64,000 bases of DNA from Lewinellaceae bacterium (GTDB lineage: Bacteria; Bacteroidota; Bacteroidia; Chitinophagales; Saprospiraceae). Shown here piece by piece: positions 42,775 to 51,540 of this stretch (positions within the stretch are counted from its first letter, which is position 1; each line of letters begins with the position of its first letter). The DNA lies in NCBI GenBank assembly GCA_020636375.1, contig JACJXZ010000001.1, positions 620,001 through 684,000 on the forward strand, in the 5' to 3' direction. Position numbers and translations under genes: made by a program. Under the pieces are notes generated by a model. The model was not told where the DNA came from, searched no databases, and saw nothing but the letters and a program-made list of their open reading frames with translations.

Positions 42775-43323
42775 TTAGTGTTCGTGGTCGTGGCTTTCTC
42801 CATCTTCGTGGTCGTGGCCTTCTTCCTGCGGAGAAGCCACTTCGGGCTGCGGTGTATGGTTTGCGCCCTCCTTTTGTTGGGACAGCGCCATAAACCAGGC
42901 GGTCAGGCGTTCCCGCTGGGCGTCGGTGAGGCGGGCCTCCGGGTGCATAGGCTGGTAGGACGTCATGGGCATCTTGCCTTTTTCCACCTCCTCGCCGGCT
43001 TCCTCTGCTTTGTGAGCCTGTTTTTCTGCGTCGTAGGCACCCCAAACCGAGAAGTTTAAGTGTTCCCGCCCGTGCTCGATATGGTTGGCGATCCACCAGG
43101 AAACCGGTGCGACATTGGTATACCAGGGGTACTTCGTCTCATGGGAATGGCAATCGTAACAGGCGTTTCTGAGCAGTTGGGCCACGTCGGCAGGAGGAGC
43201 GGCCAGCGCCATGAATTCTTCGCTGGCATTTACCGGCGGGTTGGTTTTATCAATCCCAAAAAACTGGATGACCACTAAAGCGGCTAAAACAGCCAGCCCC
43301 GCCCATCTGTAGATTCTTGACAT
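42775..43323 (-). CDS. Haem-binding (cytochrome c-like) protein with His-rich tail
   Basis: The 182-residue protein has an N-terminal membrane anchor (residues 5-23), the haem motif CYDCHSH (Cys55, Cys58, His59), and a likely axial Met in GKMPMTSYQPMHPEARL, which is the pattern of the Bacteroidota haem-binding (Haem_bd) family. The C-terminus ends with a histidine/acidic run (HDHEDGESHDHEH), suited to metal binding. It should stand on the periplasmic side of the cytoplasmic membrane and carry electrons, or sense haem or metals. The adjacent iron/manganese transporter gene fits a metal-related role for the tail. Confidence 0.85.
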   Translation of the reverse strand: MSRIYRWAGLAVLAALVVIQFFGIDKTNPPVNASEEFMALAAPPADVAQLLRNACYDCHSHETKYPWYTNVAPVSWWIANHIEHGREHLNFSVWGAYDAEKQAHKAEEAGEEVEKGKMPMTSYQPMHPEARLTDAQRERLTAWFMALSQQKEGANHTPQPEVASPQEEGHDHEDGESHDHEH

Positions 43324-43425
43324 GTTGTATTATGTTTAATATGGTTATACCGTCTCTTCTGCTCGTTGAAAACAGCTGTTGAACAGTCCCGCCGAAACCG
43401 CCCGTCCCAACATCCCGTCCTCTTC

Positions 43426-44661
43426 TTACCTTCTCCCACTCAGGAACTCCAGTTCCAGTTTCACCCGGTTGTAACGCCTCAGGGCCTGCAGGTATTGAAA
43501 ACGCGTTTCCAATGCCTGTTCCAGGTTGCGCAGGTAATCCTGATATTCCACGGCGCCCTGGGCATAGGCTTTGCGGGAGGCATCGATCTGTTCGCGGGCC
43601 AGCGGCAGCATTTCCCGGCGGATATAATCGAGAGCCAGTTGTTCTTTCTCGAGGGCGGCGGTAAGGCGGCGGCGGTCGTTATCCAATTCCTGCCGGGCGG
43701 CTTCCAGTTCCGTCTCGCGGATTTCCGCCTGTTTTTCAGCCCCCTCGACAAGGGCGCGTATGGCGCCTCGCCCCAGGGGGATATTCAACCCCAGTTGGTA
43801 GCCAAAGAAAGGAGAATCGGCATTGACCATCTGCAGGAACCCGCCGGTGCGGATCTGGGGCAGCAGTTTGTTCTGTTCCACTTCGACCTGGGCCTTTGCC
43901 AGGTTGGCCTGCTGCTGCCGGAACAACAAAAGCGGATGCCCGTTATTGACAAACCAGCTGAAATAACCCGCCGGCTCGGGCAGGGTACGCCCGGCCACCT
44001 CGTAAGCCGTATCGGAATACATCCAGTTGTTGAATATGGTCAGCGCGATTTTGTGGTCCTCGTTAGCCTGGATTTGTGCCAGGGAGGCCTCCTTTTGTTT
44101 TCCCTGGGCGGACAGCACCGGGATTTTGCCTGTTTCTCCCAATTCAAAACGCAACTGCGCCAGTTCCACCAGGTCGGTGAACAGGCTGGCCTGTTGCTGG
44201 GCCAGTTCCTGGAGCCCCCGGATGTACAACACCTCGTAATAAGCCAGGGCGACCTGCCGCCGCAGTTCTATCTGGTCGAGTTCCAGCCGGGCATTGCCGA
44301 GGAGAGCTTGTTGCCGGATGGCCTCTTCCCGGGGCTTCCTCGCGCCGGGCCAGTTGAAGTCCTGCCGTACCCCTACGGAGTGGATTCCTCTGGCGCTGTT
44401 GGGGTCGACCTCGTCGCCGGAGATAAAAATCCCCGTATTGGGGCGGGTGGCTGCCGAACGGGCCAGGGCATACTGCTTTTCAATGAACTGCCGGTCCTGC
44501 TTCAGCAAAGGGTAATTGCGGCTGGCGACCTCGAAGGCCTCGTCCAGCGTAAGCGGAATAACCTGAGCTTCGATGACAACCGGCGCCATTAGCAAAATAA
44601 GCACTCCCAGAATAAGGCTCAGAGCCAGCCCCCACTCCAATCGCGCTATCGTTTGTTGCAT
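43426..44661 (-). CDS. TolC-family outer-membrane efflux protein
   Basis: The 411-residue product has a signal peptide (hydrophobic 10-30, VVIEAQ|VIPLTLDEAFEVAS) and the two-repeat coiled-coil pattern of the outer-membrane efflux family: NYPLLKQDRQFIEKQYALARSAATRPN, then SFFGYQLGLNIPLGRGAIRALVEGAEKQ and the terminal RYNRVKLELEFLSGRR. It would form a trimeric channel for an RND- or ABC-type exporter, but no membrane-fusion protein or pump is seen here, so the partner is elsewhere. The start chosen is the ATG at the signal peptide. Confidence 0.85.
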   Translation of the reverse strand: MQQTIARLEWGLALSLILGVLILLMAPVVIEAQVIPLTLDEAFEVASRNYPLLKQDRQFIEKQYALARSAATRPNTGIFISGDEVDPNSARGIHSVGVRQDFNWPGARKPREEAIRQQALLGNARLELDQIELRRQVALAYYEVLYIRGLQELAQQQASLFTDLVELAQLRFELGETGKIPVLSAQGKQKEASLAQIQANEDHKIALTIFNNWMYSDTAYEVAGRTLPEPAGYFSWFVNNGHPLLLFRQQQANLAKAQVEVEQNKLLPQIRTGGFLQMVNADSPFFGYQLGLNIPLGRGAIRALVEGAEKQAEIRETELEAARQELDNDRRRLTAALEKEQLALDYIRREMLPLAREQIDASRKAYAQGAVEYQDYLRNLEQALETRFQYLQALRRYNRVKLELEFLSGRR

Positions 44662-44728
44662 ACTTTCAGCTTTTCCTGAAAGGCTGAATATAAAGAGGAT
44701 TATGCAAGCAAAGGGCAACTTGAGGGAG

Positions 44729-44873
44729 AAATTTTGTAACTATTTAGCAGCCCTCCGCTTTTTAGCCACGAAGACACCAAGACACTAGATTGCACAAAGC
44801 CTTGGTGCGATCTTAGTGTCTTGGTGTCTTCGTGGCAAAGGCATCAGGCCCACCTAAATAGTTACGAAATTTT
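44729..44873. repeat. 145-bp nested inverted repeat (MITE-like)
   Basis: The outer arms AAATTTTGTAACTATTTAG (44729-44747) and CTAAATAGTTACGAAATTTT (44854-44873) are nearly complementary. Inside them a perfect 23-bp inverted repeat (44765-44787 and 44814-44836, beginning GCCACGAAGACACC) surrounds 26 bases. Nested arms without coding capacity suggest a miniature transposable element or an mRNA-end structure between the TolC and DUF2202 genes. Confidence 0.75.
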
Positions 44874-44925
44874 CAACAAAAGAGCCGGCGGCCGGCAGCA
44901 GCAGCCACTGGTGCACGGCAGGCCG

Positions 44926-45630
44926 TCAGTTCGCCGGCTGCTTTCCTTTTCCTTTGCGGCCGCCCTGGCAGCACCCGCCCTGTTTGGCGCCTTTGCCCTG
45001 GCAGCACCCCTTTCCGCTTTGGGCCTTTTGCCCCTGGCACCCCTGGCCGTTGCCACCCGAATCGACAATGGCGTCGAAATCGGCCTGGGGCAGCAGAACC
45101 GGGCTGTAAGTTATGCCCTGGGCAGCGAGGTTCTTATTGAAGGCCCGCAGGTGGTTGCCGGAGGCTTCCAGCAGGGACCGGTAGGTGCCGCGCGCGGTTC
45201 CATCCGTTGTCGTTTCCAGAGCCATCTTCAAATCCCGGATGTTGATCTCTTCGAGGCGGGCCCCGGCGCGCAGGGCGCCTTCCAGGGATTGGCTGCCGAG
45301 GGCTGCCAGTTCGTCGTAGAGCTGCTGTATGTCGTTGTTGCGGTATTTGCCGGCTTCGCCATCCACCATGCCTTTGGGCAATTTGACATCCAGGCTGGCC
45401 GCCAGCTCTTCCGTCCTGCCCAGGTGGCGTTGTTCGGCCCCGACAATGTGGTTGAACACCTTGGCTTCCCATTTGGCTTCCATGGCCTGATAAAAATCCC
45501 GGGCCATTTTTTCCTCCTCTGCCATGAAGATCAGGGTTTTCTGATCCGCTTTCGAAAGATTGCTTTGTGCCTGCAGGGCCTGGAAAGCCGGCCATGCCAG
45601 CACCAGGACTGCCATTAATAGTCTTTTCAT
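44926..45630 (-). CDS. DUF2202 ferritin-like protein with Cys/Gly-rich tail
   Basis: The 234-residue protein has a signal peptide (MKRLLMAVLVLAWPAFQALQAQ) and then the DUF2202 fold with LIFMAEEEKMARDFYQAMEA, FNHIVGAEQRHLGRTEELA and RGTYRSLLEASGNHLRAF. Repeated E..H positions suggest a di-metal four-helix bundle. The last 40 residues are a low-complexity Gly/Lys/Gln/Cys tail with five cysteines in GCQ, GCCQ and GCCQ groups, which is not part of the usual family. It may bind metal or anchor the protein. It is alone between two repeat-rich gaps. Confidence 0.82.
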   Translation of the reverse strand: MKRLLMAVLVLAWPAFQALQAQSNLSKADQKTLIFMAEEEKMARDFYQAMEAKWEAKVFNHIVGAEQRHLGRTEELAASLDVKLPKGMVDGEAGKYRNNDIQQLYDELAALGSQSLEGALRAGARLEEINIRDLKMALETTTDGTARGTYRSLLEASGNHLRAFNKNLAAQGITYSPVLLPQADFDAIVDSGGNGQGCQGQKAQSGKGCCQGKGAKQGGCCQGGRKGKGKQPAN

Positions 45631-45900
45631 GATGGTTGTGTTTTTTTCTTTCTTGCCGAAGATAGCCTGTACCCATCCCCCCTTTTGTAATGCCGATCAC
45701 TTCCGGAGATGACTTTTGTCAGCAGTTCGGCTTATTTGAAACCAGGCGCTATAACGTTCTGCAAAACCGGGGCGGTTGCGACAAACACAGGGGGCGACTG
45801 GCCGCAACAGCGGGTTTGGGCCATAAGGTATGCCTCCGCAGGCATGCCGCCAATAACGGAGGTCACAAGCTGCAATGATTTTTGTCAGTTCGCCTCGCGA

Positions 45901-47091
45901 TCAAGAGGATCGCGGCACGAGAGGCTTCACCTCCGTCTCTGCCGAAAGCTTCAGGCTTTCATCCAGGCTGAGCAGGTTCAGGCCGGGCTTTTTCCCCACC
46001 TCAATACTGCCCAGTTCCGCCTCGAAGCCGAGGGCTTCGGCACCGTTCAGGGTGGCCCAGCGCAGCAACGTCCCGAAGGGCACATAGGACTGGTAGCGAG
46101 CAATAGTTTTCATCTCCTCCAGCACGGAAAGCTGCCAGTTGGAGGTCAGGCTATCGGTGCCGATGGTCATGCGTGCGCCCGCGTCGATGAAATGCTGGTA
46201 ATAAGGCATCCGGTTCTCGATGTAGAGGTTGGCGTTGGCGCAGGTGGCCCAGTATACCTTATCGCTCCAGGCATGGGCGGCGCGGATGTCTTCCGGGCCG
46301 GTCATGGTGTTGTGGACAAAGAGGGTGCGGCATTGGGGGTTCATCTGCTGGAGGGCGTAGTGGATAGATGTTTTGCCCGTTGGTTCAAAATGGCGGAGCG
46401 GAAAACCGAAGGACTCGTAGAACTCCACAAAACCGCCGGACTTGTGGAGGAAGAAGTTGTCTTCGTGCTCGGTTTCCTGGTTGTGAATACTAATGGTGAC
46501 GCCCTCCTCCTCGTTGGTTTCGTTGAGCAAACGGAACAGGCGGGGAGAGACGGTATAAGGAGCGTGCGGCACACAACTCTTGCGGTTCCCTCCGGCATCG
46601 CTCTGGCCATCGTAGACCTCCTTGTACATATTGAAGGTCTTCTGCGCTCCCTCGTTTTGCAGGAAGTCGAACATCTCGACGAACGTATAATACCGGATAG
46701 GGCTTTTATCTTTCTGTTCTTTGGTATCCAGCTTATTGGAAATATCGCCAACGGCGACGATGCCGTTCTCGCACATTTCCCGGTCGGCCCGTTCGATGGC
46801 ATCCAGGATTTCCTCCATCGGAAAATTCCTGAACTTGACCACTTTCTGAAGGAAAGGCAGCAGGCCGGTGCCGGTATCGACGCGCCCTTTCATATGAGAC
46901 AGCTCCAGGTGGCAGTGCGTGTTGATGAAACCGGGCACGATCACCCCCTTGTGGATTTCCAGGCTGGCAGGGTCATGTTCCGGCCTGGAATCCAGTGCCA
47001 GCACCTTCCCTGCTTCGTCCAGCACAACTACCCCTTCTTTTACCGGTTCGGAAGCGACGGGGAAAACGATATCGGCAGAGATCTTTCGCAT
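45901..47091 (-). CDS. Amidohydrolase, ATZ/TRZ type
   Basis: The 396-residue enzyme has the amidohydrolase layout: a short strand domain (MRKISADIVF...VVLDEAG), then VPGFINTHCHLELSHMKG with metal-binding histidines, a barrel with CVPHAPYTVS and HNQETEHEDNFF, HNTMTGPEDI and IGTDSLTSNWQLS with the conserved aspartate, and a terminal strand domain with GSIEVGKKPGLNLLSL. Such enzymes deaminate or dechlorinate heterocycles, including aminofutalosine in menaquinone synthesis. No other mqn gene is nearby, so I do not assign a substrate. The upstream extension of the frame runs over a dispersed repeat and is not coding. Confidence 0.82.
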   Translation of the reverse strand: MRKISADIVFPVASEPVKEGVVVLDEAGKVLALDSRPEHDPASLEIHKGVIVPGFINTHCHLELSHMKGRVDTGTGLLPFLQKVVKFRNFPMEEILDAIERADREMCENGIVAVGDISNKLDTKEQKDKSPIRYYTFVEMFDFLQNEGAQKTFNMYKEVYDGQSDAGGNRKSCVPHAPYTVSPRLFRLLNETNEEEGVTISIHNQETEHEDNFFLHKSGGFVEFYESFGFPLRHFEPTGKTSIHYALQQMNPQCRTLFVHNTMTGPEDIRAAHAWSDKVYWATCANANLYIENRMPYYQHFIDAGARMTIGTDSLTSNWQLSVLEEMKTIARYQSYVPFGTLLRWATLNGAEALGFEAELGSIEVGKKPGLNLLSLDESLKLSAETEVKPLVPRSS

Positions 47092-47124
47092 CTTGATTTT
47101 TTTGAGACGTGAAATATGGTTTCT

Positions 47125-47165
47125 ATTCATTCCATCATTCCTTAACGGAGGTTTCCGGCCTCCAT
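47125..47165. repeat. Dispersed CATTCCTT repeat, copy 2
   Basis: TTCATTCCATCATTCC leads into CCTTAACGGAGGTTTCCGG, nearly the same as at 4188-4240. It lies just upstream of the amidohydrolase start. Confidence 0.6.
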
Positions 47166-47226
47166 CCGTCGTAGCCGGATTCCGGACCGGCGGAGACGGA
47201 GTGCCCTCACTCATACACACTTTCCG

Positions 47227-48336
47227 TTAATACTCCTGCACGATCAACCCATTCTTTATCCGGGGTTCCACCCAGGTGGATTTGGGCGGCATCACTTTGC
47301 CGGCGTCAGCCACTTTCATCATTTCTTCCAATTTTACCGGGTAGAGGCAAAAGGCTACGGCTTCCTCTCCTTTGGCCACGGCATTTTGTATGCCTTCCAG
47401 CCCTTTGGGCCCTTCCAGGTAGAGGATGCGGTGGTCGGTGCGCACATCTTCCACGCCCAGAATACGGGCCAGCACTTTTTCGTCCAGCAGCATGGCGTCG
47501 AGGACGACTTCCTCCTCGTGGTATTCCAGGAGGACGTGTTCCTTCCAGCGCAGGCTATACCACTCCCGGTTGAGGAGCATGGTAATCTCGTGTTTTTCTG
47601 CGGGCTTTCGGGGGCCGTCCAGTATGCCGATCTCGAAATACCGGGCAATGTGGGCCATAAAAGCCGGCGCGGAGTGCCCGTTCAGCCCAAAGACGACGCG
47701 ATTGAAATCCAGGATGTCGATATCTGAAGAGGGAAAAAGAGCGCAGAGCAGCAGGTGATAATCGCCCTGATGTTTACCGTCCAGGGCTTTACTGTACATC
47801 AGGGAAGTGGTGGAGGTGCGGTGGTGGCCGTCGGCGATGTAAGCACAAGGCACGTGCTGTTCGAACAGGTCCTGCAGCGCCCGGATCGACTGTCCGTCGC
47901 GGACTTCCCACAGGAAATGGTACTCGCCGTTCTCTTCCGAGCGGATCTCAAAAAAAGGATCTCGCCGGAGGATATACCTTTCAATCCATTGGTTGATGGC
48001 CTCCACCTGTTTATAGGCCAGCAGGACCGGTTTGACCGCAGCCCGGCGGCGGAGCATCAGCTGCATCTGCTGTTGTTCTTTCGCCGCCAGGGTATGTTCG
48101 TGCTGTTTGATGTTGCCGGCCAGGTAATCCCGTATGTCGGCGCAGGCGATCAGCCCCGTATACTGCCGGACAGGGTCCTTGATGCGGTAAATAAAAAGGG
48201 CTTCCTGCGCTGTTTTAGTGAAAAAGCCACTGTGGTAATACTCCAGATACTCCTCCCGGACCGAATTGAAGAAGGAGTCGGGCGAGGTGATGAAATCCAG
48301 GTTGGGATAAACCGCTTGAAAGGGCTTGATGTGCAT
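47227..48336 (-). CDS. DUF1015 family protein
   Basis: The 369-residue cytoplasmic protein follows the DUF1015 pattern: a start at IKPFQAVYPN, then EYLEYYHSGFF with ALFIYRIKDP, the family's AYIADGHHRTSTTSLMYSKA motif, and a terminal MPPKSTWVEPRIKNGLIVQEY. The family is common in bacteria and its histidine motif suggests metal or nucleotide binding, but no reaction is established. A palindrome of 8-bp arms lies about 50 bases upstream. It shares its strand with the amidohydrolase gene, 135 bases further on. Confidence 0.85.
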   Translation of the reverse strand: MHIKPFQAVYPNLDFITSPDSFFNSVREEYLEYYHSGFFTKTAQEALFIYRIKDPVRQYTGLIACADIRDYLAGNIKQHEHTLAAKEQQQMQLMLRRRAAVKPVLLAYKQVEAINQWIERYILRRDPFFEIRSEENGEYHFLWEVRDGQSIRALQDLFEQHVPCAYIADGHHRTSTTSLMYSKALDGKHQGDYHLLLCALFPSSDIDILDFNRVVFGLNGHSAPAFMAHIARYFEIGILDGPRKPAEKHEITMLLNREWYSLRWKEHVLLEYHEEEVVLDAMLLDEKVLARILGVEDVRTDHRILYLEGPKGLEGIQNAVAKGEEAVAFCLYPVKLEEMMKVADAGKVMPPKSTWVEPRIKNGLIVQEY

Positions 48337-48382
48337 AGGACTTATCTGCTTATGGGCGGGAATTTACCAAAAAAAAGAAAGC

Positions 48383-48403
48383 GTAGTAGCATTACGCTAC
48401 TAC
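48383..48403. promoter_or_regulatory. GTAGTAGC palindrome upstream of the DUF1015 gene
   Basis: GTAGTAGC (48383-48390) is repeated inverted after five bases (48396-48403). It lies about 47-67 bases before the start codon, where an operator or a leader hairpin would be. The surrounding sequence is AT-rich. Confidence 0.5.
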
Positions 48404-48609
48404 ACTCCTCTAAAAAACTAAACCCCAGTTATATTCTTGCAGATAAAGATCTGTCTTGATTGTGAGCGGCTGGCGTCGCGTCCTGGCTGCCCGCGCTCCG
48501 AAATACGGCAATAAAACGCGGCCTGTTGAAAAATTATTGCCGGAAGAAAAAAAAAATTCATGCCCCAGTCAAAAAAATTTCCCGTTCACTCATTACCCTG
48601 CATACTGAT

Positions 48610-48733
48610 AAAAAATAAGTTCACCTTTCGGGATTTGCAGATGAAGCTCATTCATCAGCCCTGGTTTGCCCGGACTCCAACCGGCCGGGCTTTTTCATTT
48701 CGCCACATCTGCAAATCGGCAAACTTATTTTTT
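48610..48733 (+). promoter_or_regulatory. Structured element with nested hairpins and internal terminator
   Basis: Outer arms AAAAAATAAGTT (48610-48621) and AACTTATTTTTT (48722-48733), and inner arms GATTTGCAGATG (48632-48643) and CATCTGCAAATC (48706-48717), pair across about 60 bases. Inside are a small hairpin ATGAAgctcaTTCAT and a terminator-like GCCCGG...CCGGGC followed by TTTTT (48668-48695). A small frame crosses it but does not look real. It may be a riboregulatory leader for the next small gene or a transposon-derived repeat. Confidence 0.55.
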
Positions 48734-48823
48734 AAATGCCCCACTGGCGAAAAAGAGCGTCTTTTTATCAAAAAAGGGTAACATCTTTATATCCGTTCGT
48801 ATTAACGATTAAACACCAAAACC

Positions 48824-49114
48824 ATGAAAACCTTACCCCTGTCCGTAGAATTATCTTCCCTGGCCCTGGAAGCCAGCCAGCAGTCCCTCTTGCCGGATGA
48901 ACTCCTGCGCCTGGCCCGGCAGCGGCTGAGCGGCCAGGAAGGCCAGTTAGGGCGCTTTCTCAACTGTACGCGCACCGAAACCCGCCACCTAAGCCAGGAC
49001 CTGGAGCTCGCCGCCTATGAGCTCAGTTACGAAAACCATACGCTTCGGTTCCAGTTCGCTTATTTCCTGCCCCGAGGTTCGTGGGAATTGCAGGGCTTTC
49101 GGTGGGCGGCGTGA
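48824..49114 (+). CDS. Small protein of unknown function
   Basis: This 96-residue protein is acidic and probably helical, with no signal peptide or membrane helix: MKTLPLSVELSSLALEASQQ, then ELLRLARQRLSGQ and LELAAYELSYENHTLRFQFAYF. It ends PRGSWELQGFRWAA. A real gene is likely because codon use is like that of neighbours and an ACCATG start follows a long AT-rich leader with a structured element. I do not recognise the family, and nothing around it points to a function. Confidence 0.5.
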   Translation: MKTLPLSVELSSLALEASQQSLLPDELLRLARQRLSGQEGQLGRFLNCTRTETRHLSQDLELAAYELSYENHTLRFQFAYFLPRGSWELQGFRWAA

Positions 49115-49140
49115 GATGGGGTGGTTAGATTGTTGAATGG

Positions 49141-49210
49141 TTATATTGCTTTATTGTTATATTGCTTTATTGTTATATTGCTTTATTGTTATATTGCTTT
49201 ATTGTTATAT
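49141..49210. repeat. 16-bp tandem repeat, about four copies
   Basis: TTATATTGCTTTATTG is repeated head to tail in the gap before metG. It resembles the 17-bp units at 9257 and 15087. Confidence 0.9.
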
Positions 49211-49321
49211 TTCTGGGCATCCCTCCTTTCCCAACTCCAATTTCTTCTCATCCAGCCTTTGGAAACCAATTTTCGGGGTATTGTGTTGACTTTGCCGTAT
49301 ATTCGCAGCCTTTATACGTGC

Positions 49322-49383
49322 ATTGGTGTATAAGTGCATTTGTGCATTCGCCTGATGCCATCCTGGGCCACTTATACACCAAT
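49322..49383 (+). promoter_or_regulatory. 15-bp inverted repeat in the metG leader
   Basis: ATTGGTGTATAAGTG (49322-49336) and its exact complement (49369-49383) frame a 32-base loop and end 35 bases before the metG start. The stem could be a leader hairpin affecting translation or transcription of metG. There is no T-box sequence, and T-boxes would be unexpected in this phylum. Confidence 0.6.
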
Positions 49384-49418
49384 ACACAAATGTACCCATA
49401 CACAACCTTCGATCACCA

Positions 49419-51533
49419 ATGAGCAAACGCTACCTCATCACTTCCGCCCTGCCCTACGCCAACGGGGCTCTGCACCTCGGCCATCTGGCCGGCGCTTACC
49501 TGCCCGCCGACATCTACGTGCGCTACCTGCGCCTGCTGGGCAAAGACGTCGTCTGGGTATGCGGCTCCGACGAACACGGCGCCGCCATCACCATCCGCGC
49601 CAAAAAGGAGGGCATCTCTCCCCAGGAGATCATCGACAAATATCACCACCTGAATAAGGGCACCTTTGCCCGCCTGGGCATTTCCTTCGATTATTACCAC
49701 CGCACCAGCGCGCCCCTCCACCACGAGACCTCCCAGGATTTCTTCCTGAAGCTCTACAATAAAGGAGACGAATTTGAGGAACGGGAGATCGAACAGTACT
49801 ACGACGAAGAATTCGACCAGTTCCTCGCCGACCGCTACATCACCGGCACCTGCCCCAAATGCGGCCACGAGGAAGCTTTCGGCGACCAGTGCGAGAACTG
49901 CGGCTCCGACCTCTCTCCCCTCGAACTGATCAACCCGCGCTCCACCCTCAGCGGCAAAGCGCCCCAGCTGAAAAAGACCAGGCACTGGTATTTCAAACTC
50001 GATAAACACGAAGAGTGGCTGCGGCAATGGATCGATACCGGCATCCTGGACGGGGAGCAACACCACGACCCCAAAGCCTGGAAACGCCATGTGGTGGGCC
50101 AATGCCTCTCCTGGCTGGATGGAGGCCTGCAGCCCCGCTCCATCACCCGCGACCTCGACTGGGGCATCCCGGTACCCATCAAAGAAGCAAAAGGCAAAGT
50201 ACTCTACGTCTGGTTCGACGCCCCCATCGGTTATATCTCCTCCACCCGGCAGTGGGCCAAAGAGAACGGCAAAGACTGGGAGCTTTACTGGAAAGACAAA
50301 GACACTACCCTCATCCACTTCATTGGCAAGGACAACATCGTTTTCCACTGTATCATCTTCCCGGCCATCCTCAAAGCCTACGGAGGGTACAACCTGCCGA
50401 AGAACGTGCCCGCCAACCAGTTCCTCAACTTCGAAGGGCAGAAATTCTCCAAATCCCGCGGCTGGGGCATCGAGCAGCACGAATACCTGGAGGAGTTCAA
50501 AGATTTTCCCAATAAGGAAGACGCCCTGCGCTACGCCCTCATCCGTAACATGCCGGAAAACAAGGACGCCGACTTCAAGTGGGACGAATTCACCGACTTC
50601 CACGACAAGGAACTGGCGGACAACCTGGGCAACTTTGTCAACCGAGTCATCGTGTTGACCAACAAATACTTCGACGGCGTCGTGCCTTCTACTTCGCAAG
50701 ACATCAAAGCTGCCCTGGCGCCTGCCCGCGAGATCATACAAAAGATCACCGGCGAGCTGGACGCCTTCAGCTTCCGCTCCGCCGTGCTGGCCCTGATGGA
50801 GCTGTCTTCCTGGGGCAACACTTATCTCCAGGACGTGTCTCCCTGGAAACTGTTCAAGGAGGACCCGGACAACCCGGAGATCAAAGACTGCATGTTCACC
50901 TGCCTGCAGGTAGTGGCCCTGCTGAGCCTGCTGGCAGAGCCGTTCATACCCTTCACGGCGCCAAAGATCCGCAAGCTGCTGAACCTGCCGGAAATCCGGA
51001 ACGGAAGCCTGCAGGAAGCTTTGGACAAGCTCGACAAAGGAGAGCCGGCCCTTGCCCCCGGCCATAAAATAGGCGAACCGGAATTGCTCTTCGCCAAGAT
51101 CGTCGACCGCAAGGACGACAGCCGCCTGCAGATCGTCAACCGGCAGAAGGAAAAGCTCCAGGAAGTCCTGGAAGCCGAAAAAGGGCCGGAACGGGAACCC
51201 ATCAAGCCCGCCATTCAGTATGACGACTTTGCCCGGCTGGACCTTCGCACCGGCACCATCACCGCCGCCAAGGCCGTACCCAAGGCCGACAAGCTGCTCC
51301 AGCTCACTGTCGACCTGGGCAGCGAACAACGCACCGTCGTCGCCGGCATCGCCAAATTCTTCAAACCGGAAGAGCTGCCCGGACAGCCGGTAGTCGTAGT
51401 GGCCAACCTGGCACCCCGCAAGCTGCGCGGCATTGAGTCGCAGGGCATGGTACTGATGGCAGAGAACGACAAAGGCGAACTGGCCTTCGTCAGCCCGGAA
51501 AAGGGCTGGGGGAATGGATGGATAGTGCGGTGA
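49419..51533 (+). CDS. metG: Methionyl-tRNA synthetase
   Basis: The 704-residue enzyme has the class I signatures LHLGHLAG near residue 18 and KFSKSRG near 342, the zinc knuckle CPKCGHEEAFGDQCENCG at about 144-162, and an anticodon-binding helical domain. A C-terminal EMAP/Trbp111 tRNA-binding domain (about 600-704) is attached and shows FARLDLRTGTI, LQLTVDLGSEQRTVVAGIA and GMVLMA. It charges tRNA-Met in the cytoplasm. Length fits the fused form common in bacteria. An inverted repeat and a tandem repeat lie in the leader. Confidence 0.95.
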   Translation: MSKRYLITSALPYANGALHLGHLAGAYLPADIYVRYLRLLGKDVVWVCGSDEHGAAITIRAKKEGISPQEIIDKYHHLNKGTFARLGISFDYYHRTSAPLHHETSQDFFLKLYNKGDEFEEREIEQYYDEEFDQFLADRYITGTCPKCGHEEAFGDQCENCGSDLSPLELINPRSTLSGKAPQLKKTRHWYFKLDKHEEWLRQWIDTGILDGEQHHDPKAWKRHVVGQCLSWLDGGLQPRSITRDLDWGIPVPIKEAKGKVLYVWFDAPIGYISSTRQWAKENGKDWELYWKDKDTTLIHFIGKDNIVFHCIIFPAILKAYGGYNLPKNVPANQFLNFEGQKFSKSRGWGIEQHEYLEEFKDFPNKEDALRYALIRNMPENKDADFKWDEFTDFHDKELADNLGNFVNRVIVLTNKYFDGVVPSTSQDIKAALAPAREIIQKITGELDAFSFRSAVLALMELSSWGNTYLQDVSPWKLFKEDPDNPEIKDCMFTCLQVVALLSLLAEPFIPFTAPKIRKLLNLPEIRNGSLQEALDKLDKGEPALAPGHKIGEPELLFAKIVDRKDDSRLQIVNRQKEKLQEVLEAEKGPEREPIKPAIQYDDFARLDLRTGTITAAKAVPKADKLLQLTVDLGSEQRTVVAGIAKFFKPEELPGQPVVVVANLAPRKLRGIESQGMVLMAENDKGELAFVSPEKGWGNGWIVR

Positions 51534-51540
51534 GGACGAA

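Noticed and set aside
48560..48781. 73-codon plus-strand frame
   Set aside because: It crosses the nested hairpin element and has no recognisable composition or conserved motif.
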